Part shown: piece after piece, positions 24,226-31,767 of the stretch
Layout of the letters: each line of letters begins with the position of its first letter
Position numbering within the stretch: the stretch's first letter is position 1
Assembly: GCF_002086285.1 (NCBI RefSeq)
Contig: NZ_MVHU01000040.1
Coordinates: 1 to 34,984, forward strand
DNA length: 34,984 bases
Direction of reading: 5' to 3'
From: Mycolicibacter kumamotonensis
GTDB lineage: Bacteria > Actinomycetota > Actinomycetes > Mycobacteriales > Mycobacteriaceae
Position numbers and translations under genes: made by a program
The notes under the pieces: generated by a model
Told to the model about the DNA's origin: nothing
Seen by the model: only the letters and a program-made list of their open reading frames with translations
The model's database searches: none

Positions 24226-25644
24226 TCAGTTCAAGTCGGCGGGGGCCGACAGCGTCCCGCGGACCGCGGTGGCGGCCGCCACGACCGGAGACACCAGATG
24301 GGTACGCCCGCCCTTGCCCTGCCGGCCCTCGAAATTGCGGTTGGAGGTCGACGCGCAACGCTGGCCCGGCGCAAGCTGATCCGGGTTCATCCCCAGACAC
24401 ATCGAGCAGCCGGGCTGGCGCCATTCGGCGCCCGCGGCGGTGAAAACCTCGGCGAGGCCCTCGGCTTCGGCCTGGTTGCGCACCCGCATCGATCCCGGCA
24501 CCACAAGCATCCGCACGCCTTCGGCGACCCGCCGGCCGCGCAGCACATCGGCCACCGCGCGCAGGTCCTCGATGCGACCATTGGTACACGACCCGACGAA
24601 CACCGTGTCCACCGCGATGTCACGCATCGGCGTCCCCGGGCGAAGGTCCATGTAGGCCAACGCCTTCTCGGCGGCCCGCCGCTGGGCCTCGTCGCTGATC
24701 GTCTCCGGATCCGGGACGGCCGCACCCAACGGCACTCCCTGTCCGGGGTTGGTGCCCCAGGTGACGAAGGGGGTCAGCTGGGAGGCGTCCAGGTAGACCT
24801 CGGCGTCGAACCGGGCACCCGGGTCGGTGCGCAAGCTGTCCCAGTAGGCCACGGCGGCATCCCAGTCCGCGCCCTTCGGGGCATGCGGGCGGTCCCGTAG
24901 GTACTCGTAGGTGATCGCATCGGGGGCCACCATCCCGGCCCGGGCCCCCGCCTCAATACTCATGTTGCAGATCGTCATCCGGGCCTCCATCGACAGTGCC
25001 TCGATGGCACTGCCCCGGTACTCGAGTACATAGCCCTGACCGCCACCGGTGCCGATCTGGGCGATCACCGCCAGGATGATGTCTTTGGCCGTGACCCCCG
25101 ACGGCAGCCGACCCTCCACGGTGACCGCCATCGTCTTGAACGGCCGCAGCGGCAACGTCTGGGTGGCCAGCACATGTTCGACCTCAGAGGTCCCGATTCC
25201 CATCGCCAGCGCACCGAACGCGCCGTGGGTGGAGGTGTGACTGTCGCCGCAGACGACGGTGGTGCCGGGCTGGGTGAGGCCCAGTTGCGGCCCGATGATG
25301 TGCACGATGCCCTGGTCGATGTCGCCCATCGGGTGCAACCGGATACCGAATTCGGCACAGTTGCGCCGCAGCGTCTCGACCTGGGTGCGCGACACCGGGT
25401 CGGCGATCGGCTTGTCGATGTCGACCGTCGGGACGTTGTGGTCCTCGGTGGCGATGGTCAGATCCGGGCGCCGCACTCCACGGCCGGCCAGGCGCAGGCC
25501 CTCGAAGGCCTGCGGGCTGGTGACCTCGTGGACCAGATGCAGATCGATGTAGATCAGGTCGGGTTCGGTTCCGCCGCCGGAGACCACGACGTGGTCGGCC
25601 CAGACCTTTTCGGCCAGGGTGCGAGGCTGTTGCGTCATTGCCAT
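24226..25644 (-). CDS. leuC: 3-isopropylmalate dehydratase large subunit
   Basis: LeuC holds the [4Fe-4S] cluster of isopropylmalate isomerase and works with LeuD. The 472-residue aconitase-family protein shows the cluster ligands in VFVGSCTNGR and PGCSMCLGMNPDQ. VCGDSHTSTHGAFGALAMGIG and TSNRNFEGRQGKGGRTHLVS are also present. The start is ATG at 25644 (MAMTQQPRTLAEKV). A second ATG two codons later has the better spaced GGGGA and may be used. The frame is open further upstream across the operator region but shows no family features. It is divergent from the IclR-family gene, and the 17-base palindrome between them suggests direct control of leuCD by that regulator. Confidence 0.97.
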   Translation of the reverse strand: MAMTQQPRTLAEKVWADHVVVSGGGTEPDLIYIDLHLVHEVTSPQAFEGLRLAGRGVRRPDLTIATEDHNVPTVDIDKPIADPVSRTQVETLRRNCAEFGIRLHPMGDIDQGIVHIIGPQLGLTQPGTTVVCGDSHTSTHGAFGALAMGIGTSEVEHVLATQTLPLRPFKTMAVTVEGRLPSGVTAKDIILAVIAQIGTGGGQGYVLEYRGSAIEALSMEARMTICNMSIEAGARAGMVAPDAITYEYLRDRPHAPKGADWDAAVAYWDSLRTDPGARFDAEVYLDASQLTPFVTWGTNPGQGVPLGAAVPDPETISDEAQRRAAEKALAYMDLRPGTPMRDIAVDTVFVGSCTNGRIEDLRAVADVLRGRRVAEGVRMLVVPGSMRVRNQAEAEGLAEVFTAAGAEWRQPGCSMCLGMNPDQLAPGQRCASTSNRNFEGRQGKGGRTHLVSPVVAAATAVRGTLSAPADLN

Positions 25645-25658
25645 CCCCAAATTTGCCT

Positions 25659-25675
25659 GTCTCACATTATGAGAC
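25659..25675. promoter_or_regulatory. palindromic operator between leuC and the IclR gene
   Basis: GTCTCACATTATGAGAC has six-base arms (GTCTCA and TGAGAC) around a five-base centre. It overlaps CATAAT on the minus strand, a good -10 element for leuC, and lies just upstream of the IclR gene. Location and symmetry fit an autoregulatory site for the divergent regulator that also controls leuCD. Related IclR regulators (LtbR in Corynebacterium, NdgR in Streptomyces) control leu genes. Confidence 0.6.
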
Positions 25676-25677
25676 GT

Positions 25678-25683
25678 TAGTAT
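25678..25683 (+). promoter_or_regulatory. -10 element for a leaderless IclR transcript
   Basis: TAGTAT at 25678-25683 fits TANNNT and ends six bases before the ATG at 25690. Transcription would then start at or next to the start codon. No Shine-Dalgarno sequence is present. Leaderless genes with this geometry are common in mycobacteria. Confidence 0.5.
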
Positions 25684-25689
25684 CTGTAT

Positions 25690-26391
25690 ATGGGACAGCA
25701 TAGCGGCATCGGCGTTCTGGACAAAGCCCTGGCGGTGCTGCACACCGTCGCCGAATCACCGTGTGGACTGGCCGAACTGTGCGATCGCACCGGCCTGCCC
25801 CGCGCCACCGCCCATCGGTTGGCCGCCGGCCTGGAGGCACACCGGCTGCTCGGGCGCGATGGTGACGGGCGCTGGCAGATCGGTCCCGCGATCAGCGAAC
25901 TGGCGGCCCGCGCCGACGACCCGCTTCTTGCGGCCGGTGGGACGGTGCTGGCGCGTCTGCGCGAGATCACCGGGGAAAGCGCACAGTTGTATCGCCGCGA
26001 GGGCTCCACGCGGGTCTGCGTGGCGGCGCTGGAACCGCCTGCGGGGCTGCGCGACACGGTTCCGGTCGGCGCCCGGCTTCCGATGACCGCCGGCTCGGGA
26101 GCCAAGGTCCTGCTGGCCTACGCCGAACCGGCACTCCAGCAGGAAGTGCTGGCGCAGGCCAAGTTCACCAGCCGCACCCTGTCGGAGGTGCGCCGCCGGG
26201 GCTGGGCGCAGAGCATCGCCGAGCGTGAGCCCGGTGTGGCCAGCGTCTCAGCACCGGTACGCGATCAGCGCGGCGCGGTGGTGGCGGCCATCTCGGTCTC
26301 GGGCCCGATCGACCGCTTGGGGCGGCGCCCCGGCGCACGCTGGGCCGCCGATCTCCTCGCCGCCGCCGACGCGCTCACCGCGCTGTTGTAA
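25690..26391 (+). CDS. IclR-family transcriptional regulator next to leuCD
   Basis: A 233-residue regulator with an N-terminal winged helix (about 8-70, including LAELCDRTGLPRATAHRLAA as the HTH) and a C-terminal effector-binding GAF-like domain (LRDTVPVGARLPMTAGSGAK and VASVSAPVRDQRGAVVAAIS). It corresponds to Rv2989 by position. Homologues beside leuCD in Corynebacterium (LtbR) and Streptomyces (NdgR/AreB) regulate leucine and other amino-acid genes, so the same job is inferred here. The start is ATG at 25690 with no ribosome binding site, fitting a leaderless message. It is divergent from leuC across 45 bases that contain one palindrome. The effector is unknown. Confidence 0.93.
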   Translation: MGQHSGIGVLDKALAVLHTVAESPCGLAELCDRTGLPRATAHRLAAGLEAHRLLGRDGDGRWQIGPAISELAARADDPLLAAGGTVLARLREITGESAQLYRREGSTRVCVAALEPPAGLRDTVPVGARLPMTAGSGAKVLLAYAEPALQQEVLAQAKFTSRTLSEVRRRGWAQSIAEREPGVASVSAPVRDQRGAVVAAISVSGPIDRLGRRPGARWAADLLAAADALTALL

Positions 26392-26399
26392 CCCGGGCG

Positions 26400-26457
26400 C
26401 GAGCAGACACAGAGTCGCATGCCGCCAACCGGTTCCATGCGATTCCGCGTCTGCTCG
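26400..26457. repeat. interspersed inverted repeat, copy A
   Basis: Arms at 26400-26421 and 26436-26457 match at 19 of 22 positions; the left arm begins CGAGCAGACACAGAGTCGCA. The repeat lies in the 100-base gap between the IclR gene and the FDOR gene, where M. tuberculosis has a small gene (Rv2990c) as I recall. The same arm occurs at 34846-34903 (18 of 20 bases alike) and, eroded, at about 29666-29682. On the minus strand two of the three mismatches become G-U pairs. Confidence 0.8.
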
Positions 26458-26491
26458 CCGGGCGAACCGGTGCGCCTGCCAGACTGCTGGA

Positions 26492-26992
26492 ATGGGAACC
26501 AAGCAGCGCGCACAGATCGTCATGACCGATGCCGAGGTCGCCGACTTCGTCACGACCAACCGCACCGGAACGCTGGCCACCATCGGACCCGACGGCCAGC
26601 CGCACCTGACCGCGATGTGGTACGCGGTGCTCGACGGCGAGATCTGGCTCGAGACCAAGGCCAAGTCACAGAAGGCGGTCAACCTGCGCCGTGATCCGCG
26701 GGTCAGCTTCCTGTTGGAAGCCGGCGAGACCTACGACACCCTGCGCGGGGTGTCCTTCGAGGGCATCGCGGAGATCGTCGACGACCCGGACACCCTCTTC
26801 CGGGTGGGAGTCAGCGTCTGGGAGCGCTACACCGGTCCCTACACCGACGAGATGAAGCCGGCCGTCGACGCGATGATGAATAACCGGGTGGCTGTGCGCA
26901 TCGTCACACAACGCGCCCGATCCTGGGACCACCGCAAGCTGGGGCTGCCCGCGATGCCGCTGGGCGGATCCACCGCGCCGACGACCGAGTAG
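26492..26992 (+). CDS. FDOR-type (PNPOx-like) flavin/F420-binding protein, Rv2991-like
   Basis: A 166-residue split-beta-barrel protein of the pyridoxamine-phosphate-oxidase-like flavin/deazaflavin oxidoreductase (FDOR) superfamily. It opens MGTKQRAQIVMTDAEVADFV, followed by TGTLATIGPDGQPHLTAMWY, the usual start of these enzymes. WLETKAKSQKAVNLRRDPRVSF is the phosphate-binding region of the FDOR-B group. Cofactor (F420 or FMN) and substrate are not determinable from the sequence. Sequence and length match Rv2991 as I recall. The ATG at 26492 follows GCTGGA, a weak ribosome binding site. A strong terminator lies 20 bases after the stop. The window also encodes FbiD of F420 synthesis, but the two are not in one operon. 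Confidence 0.9.
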   Translation: MGTKQRAQIVMTDAEVADFVTTNRTGTLATIGPDGQPHLTAMWYAVLDGEIWLETKAKSQKAVNLRRDPRVSFLLEAGETYDTLRGVSFEGIAEIVDDPDTLFRVGVSVWERYTGPYTDEMKPAVDAMMNNRVAVRIVTQRARSWDHRKLGLPAMPLGGSTAPTTE

Positions 26993-27011
26993 GCCTCACA
27001 TTCCAAAAAAG

Positions 27012-27036
27012 GCCCGCACCTGCGTCAGGTGCGGGC
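27012..27036. terminator. bidirectional rho-independent terminator
   Basis: GCCCGCACCTG (27012-27022) and CAGGTGCGGGC (27026-27036) form a perfect 11-base stem with a three-base loop. TTTTT follows on the plus strand and, by symmetry, six T on the minus strand. It ends the FDOR gene and, from the other side, the gltX/tRNA-Gln/tRNA-Glu transcript. It is the clearest intrinsic terminator in the window. Confidence 0.95.
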
Positions 27037-27046
27037 TTTTTCTCTG

Positions 27047-27119
27047 TACCCCCGATGGGATTCGAACCCACGCTACCGCCGTGAGAGGGCGGCGTCCTAG
27101 GCCGCTAGACGACGGGGGC
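27047..27119 (-). tRNA. tRNA-Glu (anticodon CTC)
   Basis: The 73-base minus-strand sequence folds as a cloverleaf. The acceptor stem pairs GCCCCCG with CGGGGGT and leaves discriminator A. The anticodon arm GCCGCC-CTCTCAC places CTC, reading GAG. The T arm is GTGGG-TTCGAAT-CCCAT. CCA is not encoded. It lies 10 bases from the terminator and downstream of tRNA-Gln and gltX on the same strand. Confidence 0.95.
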
Positions 27120-27190
27120 TAGAACATCCGGGTTGTCAGCATAGCCCAACCCATACGGACCGCCTAATCGCTTGGGGCGGACCGGCTTTG

Positions 27191-27262
27191 CTGGGGTACC
27201 AGGACTCGAACCTAGAATGGCTGAACCAGAATCAGCTGTGTTGCCAATTACACCATACCCCA
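27191..27262 (-). tRNA. tRNA-Gln (anticodon CTG)
   Basis: The 72-base minus-strand sequence folds as a cloverleaf. The acceptor stem pairs TGGGGTA with TACCCCA and leaves discriminator G. The anticodon arm GCTGA-TTCTGGT-TCAGC gives CTG, reading CAG. The T loop is TTCGAGT. It lies between gltX and tRNA-Glu, all on the minus strand. Confidence 0.95.
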
Positions 27263-27380
27263 ATGACCACTAATGGCCTGGCCATAACCGCTGGTCAGAG
27301 TGCCGGTCGGGCACTTCGAGCCAGCCGCTGTGGGCCGACGTGCAGACTACCAAACTTCTACCGCGAAGTACTCATCGCGC

Positions 27381-28844
27381 TCACCCCACGCCGTTCCGGG
27401 CGGCCCGCAACCGGGCCAGGCTGCGCTCCGCTCCCAGCAGCTCCAGCGACTCGAACAGCGGCGGGCTGACCAACCCCCCGGTGACGGCGACCCGGACCGG
27501 GCCGAACGCCTTACGCGGTTTGAGCTCCAGGTCGTCCAGCAGCGCGGCCTTCAGCGCGGCCTCGATGGCCTCGGTGGTCCAGTCCCGCACGCCCTCCAGC
27601 GCCGCGATGGCCGCGTCCAGCACCGGGGCGGCGTCGGGCCCCAGCTCCTTGGCCACAGCACGCGGGTCCAGCGCGTACTCGTCGTCGTTGAAGAATTTCA
27701 GCAATCCCCAGGCGTCGCCCAGCACCACGATGCGGGTCTGCACCAGTGCCGCGGCCGTCGCGAACGCGGCGTCGTCGAGCCCGGTGTCATGACCGTGGGT
27801 GTCGAAATAGGCGCGCAGTCGCGCGGTGAAGTCTTGCGCGTCGAGCATCCGGATGTGCTCAGCGTTGAGCGCATCGGCCTTCTTCTGGTCGAACCGGGCC
27901 GGATTGGAGTTGACGTCGGCCACATCGAAGGCGGCGACCATCTCGTCGAGACTGAACACATCGCGGTCATCGGCGATGGACCAGCCCAGCAGCGCCAGAT
28001 AGTTCAGCAACCCCTCCGGGATGAAACCGCGGTCCCGGTGCGCGAACAGGTTCGACTGCGGGTCGCGCTTGGACAGCTTCTTGGTTCCTTCGCCCAAAAC
28101 CGTTGGCAGGTGCGCGAACTCCGGAATGCGGTCGGCCACTCCGATACGTATCAATGCCTGATACAGCGCGATCTGACGCGGCGTGGACGGCAACAGGTCC
28201 TCGCCGCGCAGTACATGGGTGATCCTCATCATCGCGTCGTCGACCGGGTTGACCAACGTGTACAGCGGATCCCCGTTGGCACGCGTCAGCGCGAAGTCGG
28301 GCACCGTCCCGGCCGGGAAGGACGTCGGCCCGCGCACCAGGTCATCCCAGCCCAGCTCGACGTCGGGCATCCGCAACCGCACGACGGGCTTGCGACCCTC
28401 GGCCAGGTAGCCGGCACGTTGATCGTCGGTCAGGTCCCGGTCGAAGTTGTCGTAACCCAGCTTGGGATTGCGCCCGGCGGCGAGGTGGCGGGCCTCGACC
28501 TCCTGCGGCGTCGAGAACGCCTGGTAGGCCTCCCCGGCGGCCAGCAGCTGTGCGACCACATCCCGATAGATGTCGGTGCGCTGCGACTGCCGGTAGGGAC
28601 CGTAGGGGCCGCCCACTTCGGGCCCCTCGTCCCAGTCCAGGCGCAGCCAGCGCAGGGCGTCGAGCAGCGCGAGATAGCTCTCCTCGCTGTCACGTTGGGC
28701 GTCGGTGTCCTCCACCCGGAAGACCAACGTGCCACCGGTGTGTCGGGCATAGGCCCAGTTGAACAGCGCGGTGCGGATCAGGCCGACGTGCGGCGTGCCG
28801 GTCGGAGACGGGCAGAACCGGACGCGAACAGCAGGTGCGGTCAC
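27381..28844 (-). CDS. gltX: glutamyl-tRNA synthetase
   Basis: GltX charges tRNA-Glu with glutamate. In bacteria without a glutaminyl-tRNA synthetase the GluRS may also charge tRNA-Gln, and GatCAB then amidates the product. The 487-residue class I enzyme has the HIGH-type motif SPTGTPHVG at about 12-20, VFRVEDTDAQRDSEES, LRGEDLLPSTPRQIALY and the KMSKS-type motif KKLSKRD near 256. The C-terminal anticodon-binding region is complete. The start is GTG at 28844, overlapping the upstream FAH gene stop (GTGA). Both tRNA-Gln and tRNA-Glu lie just downstream on the same strand, so enzyme and substrates may share a transcript. Old names in M. tuberculosis include gltS (Rv2992c). Confidence 0.97.
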   Translation of the reverse strand: MTAPAVRVRFCPSPTGTPHVGLIRTALFNWAYARHTGGTLVFRVEDTDAQRDSEESYLALLDALRWLRLDWDEGPEVGGPYGPYRQSQRTDIYRDVVAQLLAAGEAYQAFSTPQEVEARHLAAGRNPKLGYDNFDRDLTDDQRAGYLAEGRKPVVRLRMPDVELGWDDLVRGPTSFPAGTVPDFALTRANGDPLYTLVNPVDDAMMRITHVLRGEDLLPSTPRQIALYQALIRIGVADRIPEFAHLPTVLGEGTKKLSKRDPQSNLFAHRDRGFIPEGLLNYLALLGWSIADDRDVFSLDEMVAAFDVADVNSNPARFDQKKADALNAEHIRMLDAQDFTARLRAYFDTHGHDTGLDDAAFATAAALVQTRIVVLGDAWGLLKFFNDDEYALDPRAVAKELGPDAAPVLDAAIAALEGVRDWTTEAIEAALKAALLDDLELKPRKAFGPVRVAVTGGLVSPPLFESLELLGAERSLARLRAARNGVG

Positions 28845-29638
28845 GACTTTCCTTTGCGGATAACCGGATTGGTGAGGGTCCCGATGCCCTCGACAGAGAT
28901 GGACACGGTGTCACCGTGTTCGATGGGGCCGACACCCTCGGGGGTGCCGGTGAGAATGAGGTCGCCGGGCAGCAGGGTCATCACCGCGGAGATCCACTCC
29001 ACGATGGCGCCGATGTCGTGGATCATCAGCGAGGTCCGGCTGTCCTGCTTGACCTCCCCGTTGACCTCGGTACGGATCGCCAGATCCGCCGGGTCGAGGT
29101 CGGTGACGATCCACGGCCCGACCGGACAGAAGGTGTCGTGCCCCTTGGCCCGGGTCCACTGCCCGTCGGCCTGCTGCTGGTCGCGGGCCGAGACGTCGTT
29201 GCCGATGGTGTAACCGAGGATGTTGTCCTTGGCCCGGGCCGCCGGAACGTCCTTGCACGGCCGCGAGATCACCACCGCCAGCTCACCCTCGTAGTGGACC
29301 GGGGAGGCATTGGCGGGCAGCTGGATCGGCACGTTCGGCCCGACGATCGCGGTGTTGGGCTTGAGAAACATCGTCGGGTTGGCCGGTGGCGCCGATCCCA
29401 TCTCGGCGATGTGGGCCGCGTAGTTCTTCCCGATGCAGACCACCTTGCTGGCCAGGATCGGGGCCAGCAGGCGCACGTCGGCCAGTGGCCAGGCCCTGCC
29501 GGTGAACTCCGGTGTGCCGAACGGGTGCTCGGCGATCTCACGGGCGGTCATCGCGGTCATGTCATCGGGCCGGTCCGGATCGCCTTCCAAGCTGACGAAG
29601 GCGACGCCGTCCGGGCTGGCAATTCGGCCTAGGCGCAT
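28841..29638 (-). CDS. fumarylacetoacetate hydrolase-family protein
   Basis: A 265-residue FAH-superfamily enzyme. Members cleave or isomerise 2-oxo acids (for example 2-hydroxyhepta-2,4-diene-1,7-dioate isomerase, oxaloacetate decarboxylase, acylpyruvase), so the precise reaction is open. The metal site is visible in VHYEGELAVVISR (two glutamates) and GNDVSARDQQ (aspartate). KNYAAHIAEMG, TMFLKPNTAIVGP and LTGTPEGVGP are the usual FAH signatures. The start is ATG at 29638 (MRLGRIASPDG). It overlaps gltX by four bases, a pairing conserved in mycobacteria (Rv2993c). The link to translation is positional only. No regulator or pathway partner is next to it. Confidence 0.92.
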   Translation of the reverse strand: MRLGRIASPDGVAFVSLEGDPDRPDDMTAMTAREIAEHPFGTPEFTGRAWPLADVRLLAPILASKVVCIGKNYAAHIAEMGSAPPANPTMFLKPNTAIVGPNVPIQLPANASPVHYEGELAVVISRPCKDVPAARAKDNILGYTIGNDVSARDQQQADGQWTRAKGHDTFCPVGPWIVTDLDPADLAIRTEVNGEVKQDSRTSLMIHDIGAIVEWISAVMTLLPGDLILTGTPEGVGPIEHGDTVSISVEGIGTLTNPVIRKGKS

Positions 29639-29662
29639 TCGTGCAAGCCTAGTGTTCCTGCC

Positions 29663-29700
29663 CGGCAGACACCCAGTCGCACTTGGCTGGGCCGATTCGT
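29663..29700. repeat. degenerate copy of the interspersed inverted repeat
   Basis: GGCAGACACCCAGTCGCAC (about 29664-29682) resembles the left arm of copies A and B (GCAGACACAGAGTCGCA). The right side (GATTCGTGCG, about 29693-29702) retains only part of the arm. It lies in the 149-base gap between the FAH and MFS genes. Because it is eroded, this call is less certain. Confidence 0.4.
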
Positions 29701-29787
29701 GCGCGTCCGACGGGCCGCCCCGCCCGAGGAGGTACTCGGGGTGCGCGTTGACACTTCGTTGGGGCCGGTTTGTGGAACCATGACCAG

Positions 29788-31044
29788 GTGTCCACGGAGC
29801 CGGTCAGCAGCGCTACACGCTGGTCAGTAGTCATCGTGGCGTTGGCGGCGACGCTGTGCTCGTTTGTGTTCATCAACGGCATCGCCTTCGTCATCCCGAT
29901 GCTGGAGACCAAGCGGGAGACCAACCTGGCGGTGGCCGGTCTGCTGGCCTCGATGCCGAGCTTCGGCATGGTGCTGACCTTGATCGGGTGGGGCGCCCTG
30001 CTGGACCGGTTCGGTGAGCGGATCGTGTTGTCCGTCGGCTCCGCGCTGACCGCGCTGGCCACCTTCGGGGCCGCGTCGATGCATTCCCTGGTTGCGGTGG
30101 GCGGCTTCCTTTTTCTGGGCGGCATGGCCGCCGCCAGCGCCAACAACGCCAGTGGCCGGCTGGTGACCGGCTGGTTCCCGCCGCACCAGCGCGGGCTGGT
30201 GATGGGGATCCGCCAGACGGCACAGCCGTTGGGAATCGCGTTGGGGGCCGAGGTCATTCCGGAACTGGCCGAGCACGGCTTGGCGCGGGCGCTGATGTTC
30301 CCTGCGACACTGTGCGCGGTGGCGGCGGTGGCATGCGCCATCGGCGTGGTCGATCCGCCCCGCAGGCCGCGGTCGGCGGCGACGGGCACGGAGTTGTCCA
30401 ACCCCTACAGCGGCTCGAAGGTGCTGTGGCGCATCCATTTGTCCTCGGCGCTGCTGATGGTTCCGCAGTGCGTGTTGTCCACCTTCATGCTGGTGTGGCT
30501 GATCGTCGACACCGACTGGTCGATCGCCGCCGCCGGCGGCCTGGTGACCGTGTCCCAGTTGCTCGGCGCGGCCGGGCGGGTGATGGCCGGACGATGGTCC
30601 GATCGCGTGCGGTCGCGGCTACGGCCGATCCGCAGCATCGCCGCCGCCGGTGTGGTGGCGATGGTGGTGCTCGGGGTGACCGATCATCTGCACTCCCACC
30701 TGGCCGAGGCGGCGATGGTCGTCGCGGCGGTGATCAGCGTGCTGGACAACGGGCTGTCGTCGACCGCGGTCGCCGAGATCGCCGGGCCGTACTGGAGCGG
30801 ACGCGCACTGGGCACGCAGAACACCACCCAGCGGCTCACCGCCGGAATCGCTCCCCCGGTGTTCGGCGCGCTGATCGGCGCCGTCGGCTATCCGTTGGCC
30901 TTTGCACTGTGCGGACTGTTCCCGCTGGCCGCGTGGCGGTTGGTGCCGGTCAGCGCGGAGCCCGAGGGCCGCTCGGCGCTCGAGGCGCTGCGAACTCTGC
31001 GGTATCCGCCCGAGGCGCCACCCGACCCGACCGCCAAACCGTGA
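29788..31044 (+). CDS. major facilitator superfamily transporter (Rv2994-like)
   Basis: A 418-residue, about 12-segment MFS permease; the substrate is unknown. The first helices (SVVIVALAATLCSFVFINGI) lead to the loop 2-3 signature GWGALLDRFGERIVLSVGSA. A central cytosolic loop (VVDPPRRPRSAATGTE) divides the two six-helix halves, and loop 8-9 has GRVMAGRWSDRVRSR. The frame is open from TTG 29770, but GTG 29788 (MSTEPVSSATRW) is the better start. A perfect TTGACA lies at 29748 but without a convincing -10. ectA begins 25 bases after the stop, so the transporter may be co-transcribed with the ectoine genes. Orthologues exist in species without them, so a role in ectoine transport is only possible. 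Confidence 0.9.
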   Translation: MSTEPVSSATRWSVVIVALAATLCSFVFINGIAFVIPMLETKRETNLAVAGLLASMPSFGMVLTLIGWGALLDRFGERIVLSVGSALTALATFGAASMHSLVAVGGFLFLGGMAAASANNASGRLVTGWFPPHQRGLVMGIRQTAQPLGIALGAEVIPELAEHGLARALMFPATLCAVAAVACAIGVVDPPRRPRSAATGTELSNPYSGSKVLWRIHLSSALLMVPQCVLSTFMLVWLIVDTDWSIAAAGGLVTVSQLLGAAGRVMAGRWSDRVRSRLRPIRSIAAAGVVAMVVLGVTDHLHSHLAEAAMVVAAVISVLDNGLSSTAVAEIAGPYWSGRALGTQNTTQRLTAGIAPPVFGALIGAVGYPLAFALCGLFPLAAWRLVPVSAEPEGRSALEALRTLRYPPEAPPDPTAKP

Positions 31045-31069
31045 GCCGGCCCAACGTACCGTCGATGAG

Positions 31070-31579
31070 ATGACCGACCCGGCTGATATCCAGTTGCGCA
31101 CGCCGACCGTGGCGGACGGTCCAGCCCTGTGGCAGATGGCGGTGGACAGCGCCACACTCGACGTCAACGCGCCCTACGCCTATCTGTTGTGGTGCCGCGA
31201 TTTCGCCGCCACCTCCGTGATCGCCGAGGTCGACGGGCAGCCGGCCGGTTTCGTCACCGGCTACCGCCGCCCGCAGCAACCCGGAACGCTGATGGTCTGG
31301 CAGGTCGCGGTGAATGACGCCCACCGCGGCATGGGCCTGGCCGGCCGGATGCTCGATCATCTGGCGACCGCGCTGGTGGCCGACGGCGGCACGCACCTTG
31401 AGACGTCGATCACACCGGACAACGAGGCCAGTCGCCGGCTGTTCAGCGCCTTCGCCCGCCGATGGGACGCCGCCCTGGACTGCTCGGAGCTGTTCGGAGC
31501 CGGTTTGTTTCCCGAGTCCCATCTCGCCGAGGAGCTGTTTCGGATCGGGCCGCTGCGGGTAACCCCTGCCCGTTATTGA
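31070..31579 (+). CDS. ectA: L-2,4-diaminobutyrate N-gamma-acetyltransferase EctA
   Basis: EctA uses acetyl-CoA to acetylate L-2,4-diaminobutyrate, giving N-gamma-acetyldiaminobutyrate for EctC. The 169-residue GNAT protein has the EctA pattern: LRTPTVADGPALWQMAVDSA, then LDVNAPYAYLLWCRDFAATS, VWQVAVNDAHRGMGLAGRML (acetyl-CoA-binding motif RGMGLAG at 86-92), ETSITPDNEASRRLF and a C-terminal ELFRIGPL. The start is ATG at 31070 (MTDPADIQLR); an earlier open stretch overlaps the MFS gene. The ribosome binding site is weak, which fits coupling to the upstream MFS gene. Unlike compact ectABC operons, ectA is separated from ectB by 188 bases that hold a strong hairpin. Confidence 0.95.
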   Translation: MTDPADIQLRTPTVADGPALWQMAVDSATLDVNAPYAYLLWCRDFAATSVIAEVDGQPAGFVTGYRRPQQPGTLMVWQVAVNDAHRGMGLAGRMLDHLATALVADGGTHLETSITPDNEASRRLFSAFARRWDAALDCSELFGAGLFPESHLAEELFRIGPLRVTPARY

Positions 31580-31767
31580 CAGCACGGCAAGCTTGAGATC
31601 ACAAATCGGTCTCGGTAAGGTCACGACCGCGCAAACGTGAGCCCCGGCAGACCTAGCCGGGGGCATCCGAGCGGGGTGGTGGGTCGAGCCGAGATCACCC
31701 GCGGCACGAGTTAGAAGTCGACCTGTCGTTCCGTTCCGTTGTATGTGACCGACGGACGGAGGAAACC
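31580..31767 (+). promoter_or_regulatory. structured 188-base region between ectA and ectB
   Basis: No gene fits here. A seven-base perfect stem, CCCCGGC (31642-31648) with GCCGGGG (31656-31662), encloses a seven-base loop and starts 62 bases after the ectA stop. It could terminate ectA transcription or be part of a leader for ectBCD. A weaker GGGT/ACCC pairing around 31680-31700 follows. The ectB ribosome binding site GGAGGA lies five bases before its ATG. I looked for SAM-IV, ydaO (c-di-AMP), cobalamin, glycine and guanidine riboswitch signatures and could not match one. No -10/-35 pair is convincing. Confidence 0.5.

Noticed and set aside
27300..29213. Very long open frame on the plus strand opposite gltX and the FAH gene
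   Set aside because: It is antisense to two well-supported genes and reads as Arg/Gly/Val-rich sequence without any family motif, the usual product of high-GC third-position bias.
29748..29753. Promoter with perfect TTGACA upstream of the MFS gene
   Set aside because: No TANNNT or TATAAT-like element follows at 16-19 bases, so I do not list it as a feature.
31580..31767. Known riboswitch in the ectA-ectB gap (SAM-IV, ydaO, cobalamin, glycine, guanidine)
   Set aside because: The region is GC-rich with a hairpin and has short strings such as GCGGGGTG seen in some classes, but none of the conserved cores is present in order.
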